Shown here: positions 22,997-30,177 of the stretch, one piece after another | Position numbering within the stretch: position 1 is the stretch's first letter | How the letters are laid out: every line of letters begins with the position of its first letter | Virus record (IMG/VR): IMGVR_UViG_3300003702_000009 | Location: 1-34,824 of that record | From: a virus | DNA length: 34,824 bases | Reading direction: 5' to 3' (one strand) | Notes under the pieces: model-generated | What the model was told of the DNA's origin: nothing | The model's database searches: none | The model's input: only the letters and a program-made list of their open reading frames with translations | Program-made: the position numbers and the translations under genes

Positions 22997-23529
22997 AGAT
23001 ACTCCTTTATATCCTCACCAACGAACAAATATATAAATAAAAAACAACCGGTAACATTCAGACTTACCGTGTAAAAATCCCATAAGAACCAATATCCAGA
23101 TGGAAAACCTTTATTGACGATGGCGTTACCCAGCTCAATAGATTCACTTATTTTATTTAGTCCAATCACATTTCTATCAATGTGAAGCAGCAGCTGCATG
23201 ATCATTGAAAAAATCATGACTGAAAAAACTGTGGTAGTGGTGAAGTTGGGGCCGAGCTTAAATATAAGCGCTGCCATAAAGAACCCGGCAATAGCATAAA
23301 GAAGAAACCTCGAAGAGTACCGAAAGTACACCTGCTCATCGAATGGTAACTCGTTAATCCAAGCTAATAAGAAATGCCCGAATGCATACATTAAAGCCAC
23401 AGTAAGAGAAGAGGCTATAAGCCTACTGTTTTGTGAGTTGAAGAGCATGTTGTAGACAAATGCCAGGGCGGCAACTACTACCGCCCACTGGTCTACCGCC
23501 CATTCAAAAGCTATTGATATGAGCGCCAT
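22978..23529 (-). CDS. Five-TM membrane protein, unknown
   Basis: A 183-residue hydrophobic protein with five predicted membrane helices near residues 14-32, 36-58, 69-92, 96-116 and 147-170 (the last, DFYTVSLNVTGCFLFIYLFV). Loops are short; a hydrophilic loop with NVIGLNKISESIELGNAIVN separates helices four and five. An AGGT motif lies 9 bases before the ATG. It is the middle gene of the cassette, 9 bases after the secreted peptide gene. I see no enzyme motif. It could be an exclusion protein or a receptor-blocking channel-like component. Confidence 0.65.
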   Translation of the reverse strand: MALISIAFEWAVDQWAVVVAALAFVYNMLFNSQNSRLIASSLTVALMYAFGHFLLAWINELPFDEQVYFRYSSRFLLYAIAGFFMAALIFKLGPNFTTTTVFSVMIFSMIMQLLLHIDRNVIGLNKISESIELGNAIVNKGFPSGYWFLWDFYTVSLNVTGCFLFIYLFVGEDIKEYLCSRFS

Positions 23530-23538
23530 TTATTATAC

Positions 23539-23781
23539 CTATTCGTTACTTTTCGCATTATTTACACCGTTTGTGATTTCCGTTTTCGTACCAGTGTTAC
23601 CGCCATTACTACCGCCGGTACCACCATGGCCTGTACCCCCAGCCCCAAGCGTTGATGAGCATGAAGAAGGGTTTAAGGCGCAAGTAAGCTTGCTAACGGG
23701 GTCAGCGTTAGCAGAGGTAGAGGCATAGCAAGCAAAGATTGCGATTGAAATTAGAGAGGCGTTTTTAAGCAGTTTTTTCAT
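23539..23781 (-). CDS. Secreted glycine-rich small protein
   Basis: An 80-residue protein with a clear signal peptide (MKKLLKNASLISIAIFACYA, then STSANA|DP as the cleavage site near residue 27). The mature part of about 53 residues has two Cys close together (LTCALNPSSCSS) and a low-complexity GGTGHGGTGGSNGGNTGT tract. No lipobox. AGGA is 8 bases before the ATG. First gene of the cassette next to the right operator cluster. Secretion to the periplasm suggests an envelope role; function unknown. Confidence 0.6.
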   Translation of the reverse strand: MKKLLKNASLISIAIFACYASTSANADPVSKLTCALNPSSCSSTLGAGGTGHGGTGGSNGGNTGTKTEITNGVNNAKSNE

Positions 23782-23898
23782 GATTATTCCTGTGTATGTT
23801 GTTGTACGGATGTACAGCCAAACTTTAACAGAAATCTTACTGCTTCAATGAAAATCCCTTACTTCAAACCCCAACTATCTGGTCTTACCAGTTAATTT

Positions 23899-23992
23899 CT
23901 TACCGTTTTGGTATTGCATAACCTTACCTTTTTACTAATATTAGTATTATCTTTTTGGTAAGTAAAGGCAAGATTCTTACCTTTAAGCATAT
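23899..23992. promoter_or_regulatory. Second operator cluster (OL-like)
   Basis: Four sites with the same half-site as the first cluster: CTTACCGTTTTGGTATT (23899-23915), CTTACCTTTTTACTAAT (23923-23939), ATTATCTTTTTGGTAAG (23946-23962) and a weaker one starting CTTACCTTTAAG (23976-23992). Centres are spaced about 24, 23 and 30 bases. The 23782-24084 gap holds no gene; apart from these sites and two promoters I see only AT-rich sequence. Confidence 0.65.
23914..23941 (+). promoter_or_regulatory. Early promoter (pL-like) for plus-strand operon
   Basis: Plus-strand TTGCAT (23914-23919), 16-base spacer, TAATAT (23936-23941). One operator (23923-23939) covers the spacer and -10, so repressor would shut it. 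On the opposite strand TTGCCT (23971-23966), 16 bases, TAATAC (23949-23944) could serve the membrane/secreted cassette. Confidence 0.6.
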
Positions 23993-24084
23993 TCCCTGTG
24001 GGGTGTCGGTTTAATAAATAACCGCGCCTTAATATATAACGGACGTTCAAAAAAGCAATAGCTTTGAACTGGAGATGCGACAAA

Positions 24085-24960
24085 ATGCAAACAAATTCAA
24101 TACTTAAAGAATCAATCGCAGCTGGCAAAGATGAAATGCTGCTTCTTACAAATGCTATCGCTGATGATGTTCGCTTTAGTGTTCAGCACCAAATAGCCCT
24201 AGATAAAGGTTATTTCTTTATCGATGTTTGGAAAGATGGTCTCAACCATTGTTATTTAAGCAATGCAAACTCATGGCCTGGTGAAAACTATCTGTTTGAG
24301 AAGATTCAAGAGACAGTAAGCAAGCTTCGCGAAATCTGTAAAGAGTTCGACATCACAGTCACCAGCACCCCGGCAAAGCCGAATAATGTGGTACCTCTAT
24401 CAAACGCTCACGTTCCTCCGAAGGTTCAGCTGCGCTCCGGTACCATGTTTGATTACACAAACATAAAGCACATGCTTTTTGATATTGAAGACATTGCACA
24501 CGCGCTTTCTAACATGTGCCGCTTCAATGGTCACACCAACAAGTTCTATTCAGTCGCGCAACATTCCGTTCTTGTTAGTGAGTTGGTACCAGAAGAACAT
24601 GCGCTAGCTGCCCTACTTCATGATGCTGCAGAAGCTTACTGTGGTGACATGGTTTCCCCTTTAAAGCAGTTGCTACCTGTTTATCAAAGTATTCACACCA
24701 CTATTGAACAGAACCTTTACAGAAGTGTCGGCGTTGAATGGCCAGTTCATGCATGCGTAAAAGACGCTGACGTAAAAATGCTAGCTACCGAGGTGCGCGA
24801 CCTAATGACACCTCACCCTGCTCACTGGGCATTCATTAGTGATCAAGTGCCTTGTGAAGAAATCATTCATCCGCTTCCGCCAATGGGCGCCAAAGAACTA
24901 TTCCTAGACCGCTACTTCAGTTTGCAAGCTAAAGCTGCAGCGCTAGCTGCTAATGCTTAA
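24085..24960 (+). CDS. HD-domain 5'-nucleotidase-like protein with N-terminal extension
   Basis: About 291 residues from the ATG at 24085, which has GGAG 9 bases upstream; the TTG at 24064 has none. Residues about 120-285 form an HD phosphohydrolase: FDIEDIAHALSNMCRFNGHT, SVAQHSVLVSELVP, LLHDAAEAYCGDM and KDADVKML supply His and Asp metal ligands, like YfbR/YfdR-type nucleotidases. The first 100 residues are an added domain (SVQHQIALDKGYFFIDVWKD, and SKLREICKEFDITVTST) not usual in the family. In phages this enzyme may dephosphorylate dNMPs and adjust nucleotide pools. First gene of the plus-strand early operon. Confidence 0.8.
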   Translation: MQTNSILKESIAAGKDEMLLLTNAIADDVRFSVQHQIALDKGYFFIDVWKDGLNHCYLSNANSWPGENYLFEKIQETVSKLREICKEFDITVTSTPAKPNNVVPLSNAHVPPKVQLRSGTMFDYTNIKHMLFDIEDIAHALSNMCRFNGHTNKFYSVAQHSVLVSELVPEEHALAALLHDAAEAYCGDMVSPLKQLLPVYQSIHTTIEQNLYRSVGVEWPVHACVKDADVKMLATEVRDLMTPHPAHWAFISDQVPCEEIIHPLPPMGAKELFLDRYFSLQAKAAALAANA

Positions 24961-25163
24961 TGAAGCGCGAAGACGAGTTAAACATTGACCTTGGCTTGGC
25001 AGTGCTAAGTGTACTTATCGAGCCAGGGCAAATAATTACTCGTGACGCTATTGCAGAAGTATGCGGCTGCAACGTTTACCGCATAGACAAACTAGAAAAA
25101 ACCGCGCTTGAGAAGTTCAAGCGAAGAGCACAGCAACACGGTTTAGACGATTTTATTGAATAG
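24960..25163 (+). CDS. Small sigma-region-4-like HTH protein
   Basis: A 67-residue protein beginning one base inside the HD gene stop. Residues 20-60 (GQIITRDAIAEVCGCNVYRI, then DKLEKTALEKFKRRA) resemble region 4 of sigma factors or similar tetrahelical HTH domains: entry, turn with Gly-Cys, recognition helix, and basic tail. No sigma region 2 is present. Possibly a small transcription regulator. Translational coupling to HD gene suggests co-control. Confidence 0.6.
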   Translation: MKREDELNIDLGLAVLSVLIEPGQIITRDAIAEVCGCNVYRIDKLEKTALEKFKRRAQQHGLDDFIE

Positions 25164-25192
25164 CTGCTAGCAGCTTAACCAAAGGAAAAACA

Positions 25193-25561
25193 ATGAGCGA
25201 ACAAGGCCCATTAAATGAATTTCTCGCTGAAGTAGATAGCGGTGCATTTGAGCGTCAGCTAACTGCCTTTCTTACAGAGGTGAGCAAATCAATCTTTCGA
25301 TTCAATAAGGGTGGCAAGTTAGACGTTACCTTCAAAATTGAACCGGCTGCAACGTCTGCCCAAAACGGCGCAGGCATTAAAGTGAAGGTGGTTTCTACTG
25401 CCAAATATTCACGTCCTACCCCAACGGGCAAGATTAACGAAGAGACCACCACTGAAACCCCAATGTGGGTGAACAAGGATGGTTCTATTAGTTTGCTTGC
25501 TAAAAGCCACGACGACCTGTTCGCGGGTCAAGCCAATGTAACTAAGATGACTAAGGAATAA
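25193..25561 (+). CDS. Phage protein upstream of DUF2303 gene, unknown
   Basis: A 122-residue protein with an AAAGGAAA ribosome site. N-terminal helix (LAEVDSGAFERQLTAFLTEV) followed by beta strands (GGKLDVTFKIEPA, GIKVKVVSTAKYS) and a Thr-rich region. It lies 2 bases before the DUF2303 gene and looks like a protein commonly paired with it in lambda-like prophages (compare the yfdQ/yfdR/yfdS set of the E. coli CPS-53 prophage). Function unknown. Confidence 0.7.
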   Translation: MSEQGPLNEFLAEVDSGAFERQLTAFLTEVSKSIFRFNKGGKLDVTFKIEPAATSAQNGAGIKVKVVSTAKYSRPTPTGKINEETTTETPMWVNKDGSISLLAKSHDDLFAGQANVTKMTKE

Positions 25562-25563
25562 TT

Positions 25564-26421
25564 ATGTTCGATCGAGACACACTTTTAGAGCTTCAAAAAA
25601 GCGAACTGAACAAGCAATTAAATGCGCAGCTGGCTGACACTACTTGCTTGATTCAGGAAAGAGAAGCGCCGGCCATGATGGTACCGGATAATTTTTCTTT
25701 GCTTAACTTTGAAAACCAACTGCAGAACCGAACACGTTTTCGTGGCTCCTTTACTACGGAAGACATTAAAAGCTTTGTTGCATACGTGAGTGAGTACGTT
25801 GGCGAAGAAACGCCGCTTTACCCTAACGCGCAAGTATTTATCGACGGTGAAGACATGAAAGCCGCAGCCGTTTTAAACGTAGGTGATTTGGTTGTACCTG
25901 GTCACTGTGATCACAAGGCTACACTTAGCATTCCTAAAACAGCCGCTTATAAGGCGTTGATTTCTGCATGCGGTGGACGTTCTGGTCAACAAGACCTTAG
26001 TGATTTCATTGAAGACTGGAAAGACCGCATCACAGTAGACGGTATTTCAGGTGAACAAATGAATCTATCTGTGGCCATTAACGCAGTAAGAACGGTAACC
26101 GTTGAGCGTGTACGAGAAATTGAAAGCTCAATAGATCAGTTCGAGAACAGCGCCAGCGTGACAGAACGTGAAGCGGCCAAGAACAAGAAAGACCTGCCAG
26201 CCTACATTAATTTTACCTGCGTGCCCTATGCAGGCCTATCAGAAGTTACGTTCAGAATCCGCGTTTCAATGCTCACTGGTGATGCGCGCATTACCTTCAC
26301 GCTGCGCATAGTGGGTGAAGAAGAGCATAACGAACAAATCTCTGAAGAGTTCAAAGAGAAGATTTCAGACAACCTTAACGAGTTGCCTGTTGAAGTCTTT
26401 ATCGGCGGCTTTCGCGCTTAA
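25564..26421 (+). CDS. DUF2303 family protein (YfdQ-like)
   Basis: A 285-residue protein of the DUF2303 type: start MFDRDTLLELQKSELNKQLN, then FENQLQNRTRFRGSFTTEDI, a strand-rich core with NAQVFIDGEDMKAAAVLNVG, GHCDHKATLSIPKTAAYKAL and RTVTVERVREIESSIDQFEN. Family members are found in early regions of tailed phages next to HD nucleotidases. Biochemical role is not established. It is the largest early protein here and the operon neighbour of the HD gene, in agreement with the CPS-53 order of similar genes. Confidence 0.8.
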   Translation: MFDRDTLLELQKSELNKQLNAQLADTTCLIQEREAPAMMVPDNFSLLNFENQLQNRTRFRGSFTTEDIKSFVAYVSEYVGEETPLYPNAQVFIDGEDMKAAAVLNVGDLVVPGHCDHKATLSIPKTAAYKALISACGGRSGQQDLSDFIEDWKDRITVDGISGEQMNLSVAINAVRTVTVERVREIESSIDQFENSASVTEREAAKNKKDLPAYINFTCVPYAGLSEVTFRIRVSMLTGDARITFTLRIVGEEEHNEQISEEFKEKISDNLNELPVEVFIGGFRA

Positions 26422-26434
26422 CCATCAATAAGGT

Positions 26435-26451
26435 GTGGGGCACTGCCCCAC
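26435..26451 (+). other. GC-rich hairpin after DUF2303 gene
   Basis: Perfect 7-bp stem GTGGGGC / GCCCCAC with a three-base loop, 14 bases after the stop codon. No T-run follows, so it is not a standard terminator; it may protect or punctuate the mRNA. Confidence 0.55.
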
Positions 26452-26460
26452 TCAGTAACT

Positions 26461-26643
26461 ATGAAACACATATTTCAATTGAACGGTACCGGAGTAAGCG
26501 CGTTGGCCAAGGTGATTGGTTCGAACCTGCCGGTTCAGTTTAGCGTTGATGAGGTTCGCCAGTTAGAGAACCTTGCCATTCAGTTAGAACGCGCTGAAGC
26601 GCTAGAAGAGACAAGTAAAAAGGATTGGGCGAATGCCATTTAA
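26461..26643 (+). CDS. Small phage protein, unknown
   Basis: A 60-residue protein (MKHIFQLNGTGVSALAKVIG, LPVQFSVDEVRQLENLAIQL). Basic start, helical second half. It overlaps the next gene by 11 bases. Little Shine-Dalgarno sequence precedes it; it begins 9 bases after a hairpin. No family recognised. Confidence 0.55.
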   Translation: MKHIFQLNGTGVSALAKVIGSNLPVQFSVDEVRQLENLAIQLERAEALEETSKKDWANAI

Positions 26644-26965
26644 AAGAAACATGACTGAAAAAAGTGAGTTCATGAAGGTCGTTAGACCTTTACAAACGCT
26701 CGTTGCGAATTGCAAAAATCCGTTATTTGAGAGTGTTGCTTTTACGCTCAAATCACACATTGAAGATGGTGATCTTGCTGCAGCTATTATCATTTTCTGG
26801 CAGGGCGATAGCGAAAGCATTAATCGCTATAAAAACCGCACTATCGATATCTATCAATTTTATGACATGTCGGAAATTAAAAAGCTTACAGCAAAAGTGA
26901 CTCGCCTATTGAAGGTGAAAACAATCGAAAATTTAGAAAAGGAATTCGCAAATGAGACCGCATAA
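26633..26965 (+). CDS. Small phage protein, unknown
   Basis: A 110-residue basic protein (MPFKRNMTEKSEFMKVVRPL). AAGGATTGGGCG precedes the ATG. Helical throughout, with LFESVAFTLKSHIEDGDLAA and TIDIYQFYDMSEIKKLTAKV. It begins within the upstream gene and its end overlaps the next one, so it is part of one coupled operon. No known family. Confidence 0.6.
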   Translation: MPFKRNMTEKSEFMKVVRPLQTLVANCKNPLFESVAFTLKSHIEDGDLAAAIIIFWQGDSESINRYKNRTIDIYQFYDMSEIKKLTAKVTRLLKVKTIENLEKEFANETA

Positions 26966-27134
26966 CGATGTATTTCAACAATTCACAGATTCATGCTTTC
27001 GCGGCAAAGGAACGACTGAGAAGCGCCGCACCAAGCAAGAGTCACTTGAAGCCTGTCGCGTTCGTCGTCGCATCGAAGCACATGAAATGGCAAAGGAGCT
27101 AGGTGTAACACTTGAAGATTTGGGGATGCAGTAA
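26952..27134 (+). CDS. Small basic phage protein, unknown
   Basis: A 60-residue basic protein (KGTTEKRRTKQESLEACRVR, then RRIEAHEMAKELGVTLEDLG) with a helical Arg/Glu-rich centre, possibly nucleic-acid binding. AAAGGAA sits 7 bases before the ATG. Ends on the start of the next gene (shared A). Confidence 0.55.
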   Translation: MRPHNDVFQQFTDSCFRGKGTTEKRRTKQESLEACRVRRRIEAHEMAKELGVTLEDLGMQ

Positions 27135-27529
27135 TGATTAAACTTGATTTTAAGGTCTTAGGCCACTGCCCTGTTAATGGCGCCCTAATTTCAGCTAATG
27201 AGGTTAGAGAGGCATTCGCCCCAATCGTTGAAGCTGCCACGCGTAATGAGCAACAGCTTGAAATGCTGCTCGAACATTGCCTTCGTATCAACGTGGTAGA
27301 TGAAGGTGAATGTGTAGCTGATGCAATTATTCAGGAGCTGGCGCGCGTTAATGCAGAAAATGAGCGCTTAAAGCGTTTGGCCATGTCTGAACTGCAGCAG
27401 CATGCAGAAACCATTAATGACGGAAACGTCGAATGCGGCCTATTGCAAAAACAGTGTGAGCAGCTGCAGGAACAAATTAACCAGGTCACTCGTGAACGTG
27501 ATCAATGGAAAGAGGTGGCCAGCGCATGA
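27134..27529 (+). CDS. Coiled-coil phage protein
   Basis: A 131-residue protein. The first 35 residues (LDFKVLGHCPVNGALISANE) may form a small domain; residues 60-130 are coiled coil (LARVNAENERLKRLAMSELQ, LLQKQCEQLQEQINQVTRER). Similar proteins are common in marine prophages, function unknown. It shares its stop with the next gene's start (ATGA). Confidence 0.6.
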   Translation: MIKLDFKVLGHCPVNGALISANEVREAFAPIVEAATRNEQQLEMLLEHCLRINVVDEGECVADAIIQELARVNAENERLKRLAMSELQQHAETINDGNVECGLLQKQCEQLQEQINQVTRERDQWKEVASA

Positions 27530-27897
27530 GTGATGTAAAAACAAGTAAATTTGGGGGTGCGCTTCTCTTTATCCTTGGTGAGTTCGCTGCTGCTGAAGAG
27601 GAAATGATTGAAGATGGGGGCATGGAGGTTTTTGGCGAGGACGACCAAGGCCGCGAGGGTTCGTGTGAAGTCAGTATTAATGAACTGGCACAAGCTGCGT
27701 CTGATGAAATAAAGCATCTCACAGAACAACTAGCAAAGGCTAATGAGCGTGTTGAGGGGCTGGAGGATTATGTGGATAGGGCTAATGAACTACTAGAGGA
27801 GGTGAGGGCTAGCGGAGACTTAGGTTTATATATGGATAACAAAGTAACTGCTTTCTTGGTTGGAGACTCCGAACAACTACGCAAGGAGCAAGAGTGA
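27526..27897 (+). CDS. Acidic phage protein, unknown
   Basis: A 123-residue acidic protein starting at MSDVKTSKFGGALLFILGEF; GAGGT is 9 bases upstream of this ATG. A second, in-frame start 21 bases earlier has no ribosome site. Residues 60-105 are coiled coil-like (ELAQAASDEIKHLTEQLAKA, NERVEGLEDYVDRANELLEE). Overlaps both neighbours by the ATGA type of junction. Possibly a structural partner or an early anti-host factor; not recognised. Confidence 0.6.
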   Translation: MSDVKTSKFGGALLFILGEFAAAEEEMIEDGGMEVFGEDDQGREGSCEVSINELAQAASDEIKHLTEQLAKANERVEGLEDYVDRANELLEEVRASGDLGLYMDNKVTAFLVGDSEQLRKEQE

Positions 27898-28112
27898 TGA
27901 ACTACGAAAACCTTTTTAACATCAGCTGGGCGCTTTTGATTTGTTCTTCACTTCTCTGTGTTTTCGGTTTGATTGTCAGCTTCAAATATTATGGCGGCGA
28001 TTGCCGAATGGAACCAAGGCTTTTTCATTACTTTATGAAGGTTGTGAGTTGGATTTGGCTTAACTCCATTGTTGCAGCTTTTGGTTTTGGTGCAATGGTA
28101 TTAGGTAGCTAG
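27897..28112 (+). CDS. Two-TM small membrane protein
   Basis: A 71-residue protein with hydrophobic helices at about 8-28 (ISWALLICSSLLCVFGLIVS) and 47-69 (VSWIWLNSIVAAFGFGAMVL) and a short polar loop. AAGGAG lies 8 bases before the ATG at 27897. Function unknown. Confidence 0.6.
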   Translation: MNYENLFNISWALLICSSLLCVFGLIVSFKYYGGDCRMEPRLFHYFMKVVSWIWLNSIVAAFGFGAMVLGS

Positions 28113-28113
28113 A

Positions 28114-28389
28114 ATGATGCAGATGACGCTACCTAAAGCATGCATAGCCTGTAATCACTTTTCAGTTGAAGGGTATAAGCAGGATAAACACTGCCCTTAC
28201 GTTGAAAAGTATACAGGCCGTGCGAAAGACAGAACCCAGTTCGGTACCTGCGAAGCGCACGGTAAAAAAGTATTCTGCACTGAAATCTGCAGCAGCTTCG
28301 TTCACGACTCGTTAATTGAGGTATTCGAAGTTACAAACAGGCCAGAACCGCTAGAGCCGCACCAGGCTAAAATGTTTGAGGTACTATGA
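28114..28389 (+). CDS. Cys-rich phage protein, possible zinc binder
   Basis: A 91-residue protein with Cys10-x2-Cys13, Cys27, Cys46, Cys55 and Cys59 and nearby His15, His26 and His49, a pattern that could bind one or two zinc ions. Sequence around them: ACIACNHFSVEG, KHCPYVEKYTG, GTCEAHGKKVFCTEIC. The C-terminus is helical and lacks Cys. I cannot assign a fold. It is upstream of the DUF4224 and integrase genes. Confidence 0.6.
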   Translation: MMQMTLPKACIACNHFSVEGYKQDKHCPYVEKYTGRAKDRTQFGTCEAHGKKVFCTEICSSFVHDSLIEVFEVTNRPEPLEPHQAKMFEVL

Positions 28390-28390
28390 A

Positions 28391-28597
28391 ATGCAAATTG
28401 TAATAGGCTCAGATATAACGACAATGACCGGGTACGAGAAGCGAAGCTCTCAAGTACGCTGGTTCGAAGAGAACGGTATTACCTACCGTGTAAATGCTAA
28501 AGGAGAGGTGTGGACAACTGATGACTGGCTAAATGGCCGCGATAAGGCGTCAGCTGCAGCAAATGATGACGGTTTCAACCCTAACTTTTTGAAATAG
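28391..28597 (+). CDS. DUF4224-type protein, excision/integration partner
   Basis: A 68-residue protein. The TGYEKRSSQVRWFEENGITY segment, followed by NAKGEVWTTDDW, matches the DUF4224 pattern (TGY..R..Q..W....GI.......G). These proteins are small and lie directly upstream of tyrosine integrases, where excisionases often sit. The ATG at 28391 has GAGGT 8 bases upstream. Its stop codon is 3 bases from integrase. Directionality control of integrase is the likely role, not shown. Confidence 0.75.
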   Translation: MQIVIGSDITTMTGYEKRSSQVRWFEENGITYRVNAKGEVWTTDDWLNGRDKASAAANDDGFNPNFLK

Positions 28598-28600
28598 ACT

Positions 28601-29602
28601 ATGCCACGTAAACGTAAAGTAGAAGATCAATGGATGCCTCAGCGAGTGTACAAGGGGCGCAGCGCTTACGAGTTTAAACCCGTAGGTGGTGGAACCGTGC
28701 GCCTTTGTGATGTCGACGCCAAGCAATCGGAAGTATGGGCTGCTTACGAAAAATATATGGCCATAGCCAATAACAAGCACACTGTTCAACACCTAGTTGA
28801 AACGTTCTTTGATAGTGCTGATTTCCGCGATTTATCGTTACACACGCGCAAAGACTATCAGAAGTACAGCAAGAAAGTACTCAGTGCATTTGGCAAAATG
28901 GACCCGAACACGGTTACCCCCGTTCATGTTAGAAAGTTCATGGACATTCTTGGCCAAAAGTCACCAGTGCAAGCGAATAGACACAAAGCGTTCTTATCTC
29001 GTGTGTTTCGCTGGGCATACGAACGCGGCAAAGTGCAGCGCAACCCATGCCAAGGCGTTAAGCAGTTCAAAGAGAAAGCAAGAGACCGCTATATTGAAGA
29101 CTATGAATATGACGCGGTTTATCAGAGAGCTTGCCCAGTAGTTAAAGCAGCAATGGAAATTAGCTATTTGTGCATGGCCCGTAAAGCTGACGTGGTTAAA
29201 TTGCATCAAAGCCAGCTACTTAAAGACGGTATTTTCATACAGCAAGGTAAAACGGGTAAGAAACAAATTAAGGAATGGGGCCCACGACTACGCAAGGCTG
29301 TAAGCACAGCAAATGAAATAAACCCAGACGTATTCAGCATGTTTGTACTTCACCAGAAGAACGGTCACCCGTTCGCAGTAGCGAGTTTCGATCAGCGCTG
29401 GCGCAAAGCTATCATCAAGGCGCGCGAAGAAACCCAGCTACCTTTAGACTTCACCTTCCACGACATTAAAGCGAAAGGCATTAGTGACTTTGAAGGAACA
29501 GTTAGCGAGAAACAACAAGCCAGTGGCCACAAGACAGAAAGCCAGGTTCGTGTGTATGACAGAAAGGTCGCAGTGGTACCAACAGTGGAGAGTAAGAAGT
29601 GA
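28601..29602 (+). CDS. int: Tyrosine integrase
   Basis: A 333-residue phage integrase. The N-terminal part (residues 1-60) is a basic arm-type binding domain; residues 60-150 form a SAM-like core-binding domain (HTVQHLVETFF, MDILGQKSPVQANRHKAFLS). The catalytic domain carries Arg194 (CMARKADVV), Lys217 (KTGKK), His287 (FHDIK, with Lys290 at the usual Arg place), His310 (SGHKTESQ) and the nucleophile Tyr319 (RVYDRK). It lies near the tRNA-Leu 3' end, its probable target. It integrates and, with a partner, excises the prophage. Confidence 0.95.
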   Translation: MPRKRKVEDQWMPQRVYKGRSAYEFKPVGGGTVRLCDVDAKQSEVWAAYEKYMAIANNKHTVQHLVETFFDSADFRDLSLHTRKDYQKYSKKVLSAFGKMDPNTVTPVHVRKFMDILGQKSPVQANRHKAFLSRVFRWAYERGKVQRNPCQGVKQFKEKARDRYIEDYEYDAVYQRACPVVKAAMEISYLCMARKADVVKLHQSQLLKDGIFIQQGKTGKKQIKEWGPRLRKAVSTANEINPDVFSMFVLHQKNGHPFAVASFDQRWRKAIIKAREETQLPLDFTFHDIKAKGISDFEGTVSEKQQASGHKTESQVRVYDRKVAVVPTVESKK

Positions 29603-29811
29603 TATTTGGTGATACGAGTATTATAGAAGTTATTATTGGAGTGTTCATCGGCTTGTGCGCAGTTACCGTTGTAGTTTCGGTTACATGGATAGCATTTGCC
29701 GTCAGAAGGGAACTCACACTCTATGAATTAGCTCACAAAGAGAGGATGAAAGCGCACGAGTATTATGTGAAAACTTTAGAGGAATTACGTAAGGGTAACC
29801 ATTATGAATAA
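29599..29811 (+). CDS. Small single-TM protein downstream of integrase
   Basis: A 70-residue protein starting with GTG overlapping the integrase stop. One membrane helix (IIEVIIGVFIGLCAVTVVVS, about 8-28), then a charged helix (AHKERMKAHEYYVKTLEELR). GGAG lies about 8 bases before. It overlaps the following gene by 8 bases. A lysogenic-conversion or defence role is conceivable; not recognised. Confidence 0.55.
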   Translation: MIFGDTSIIEVIIGVFIGLCAVTVVVSVTWIAFAVRRELTLYELAHKERMKAHEYYVKTLEELRKGNHYE

Positions 29812-30145
29812 AAAGCTAAATATGAAATTTAAGAAAGGTGAATTGATAGCTTTATCATCTGGCGAATATTCGGACTACTGTGTGAATTCACTAGTGAGAG
29901 CCTTGAAAGACTTCGATGCACAAGAAATTTTTGAAGAATGGGCGCAAGACAATGGCGAAGAAATTGAGCGCACATTATTTTTGAAACCTACCATCAAAAT
30001 GTTCAAAAGGAAAAAAGAAGGTCTAAGTTTTATAGGGTGGCTGAACAAGAATGGCTTCACTGAAGATGTAACATACAGAGAATTGAACGTCGGAGATAGT
30101 CACGATTGTTACTGCTGCCTTGAAGAAAGGGAGCCTGGATTTTGA
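29804..30145 (+). CDS. Unknown protein next to attachment site
   Basis: A 113-residue protein coupled to the small TM gene (ATG inside its end). Mixed charge, helical middle (LVRALKDFDAQEIFEEWAQD), and a Cys-containing end (SHDCYCCLEEREPGF). It is the last prophage gene before a terminator and the attachment site, a place where morons are often found. No family recognised. Confidence 0.6.
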   Translation: MNKKLNMKFKKGELIALSSGEYSDYCVNSLVRALKDFDAQEIFEEWAQDNGEEIERTLFLKPTIKMFKRKKEGLSFIGWLNKNGFTEDVTYRELNVGDSHDCYCCLEEREPGF

Positions 30146-30177
30146 GTTCTGAACTATCCGGAATTTCCGGTAAGTTG

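Noticed and set aside
23892-24128. A 78-residue minus-strand frame over the OL-like operator region
   Set aside because: It overlaps operators, promoter and the start of the HD gene; composition is not protein-like and it has no ribosome site.
27486-27729. Two minus-strand frames opposite the acidic protein gene
   Set aside because: Ser/Pro-rich shadow translations of a well-coupled plus-strand operon.
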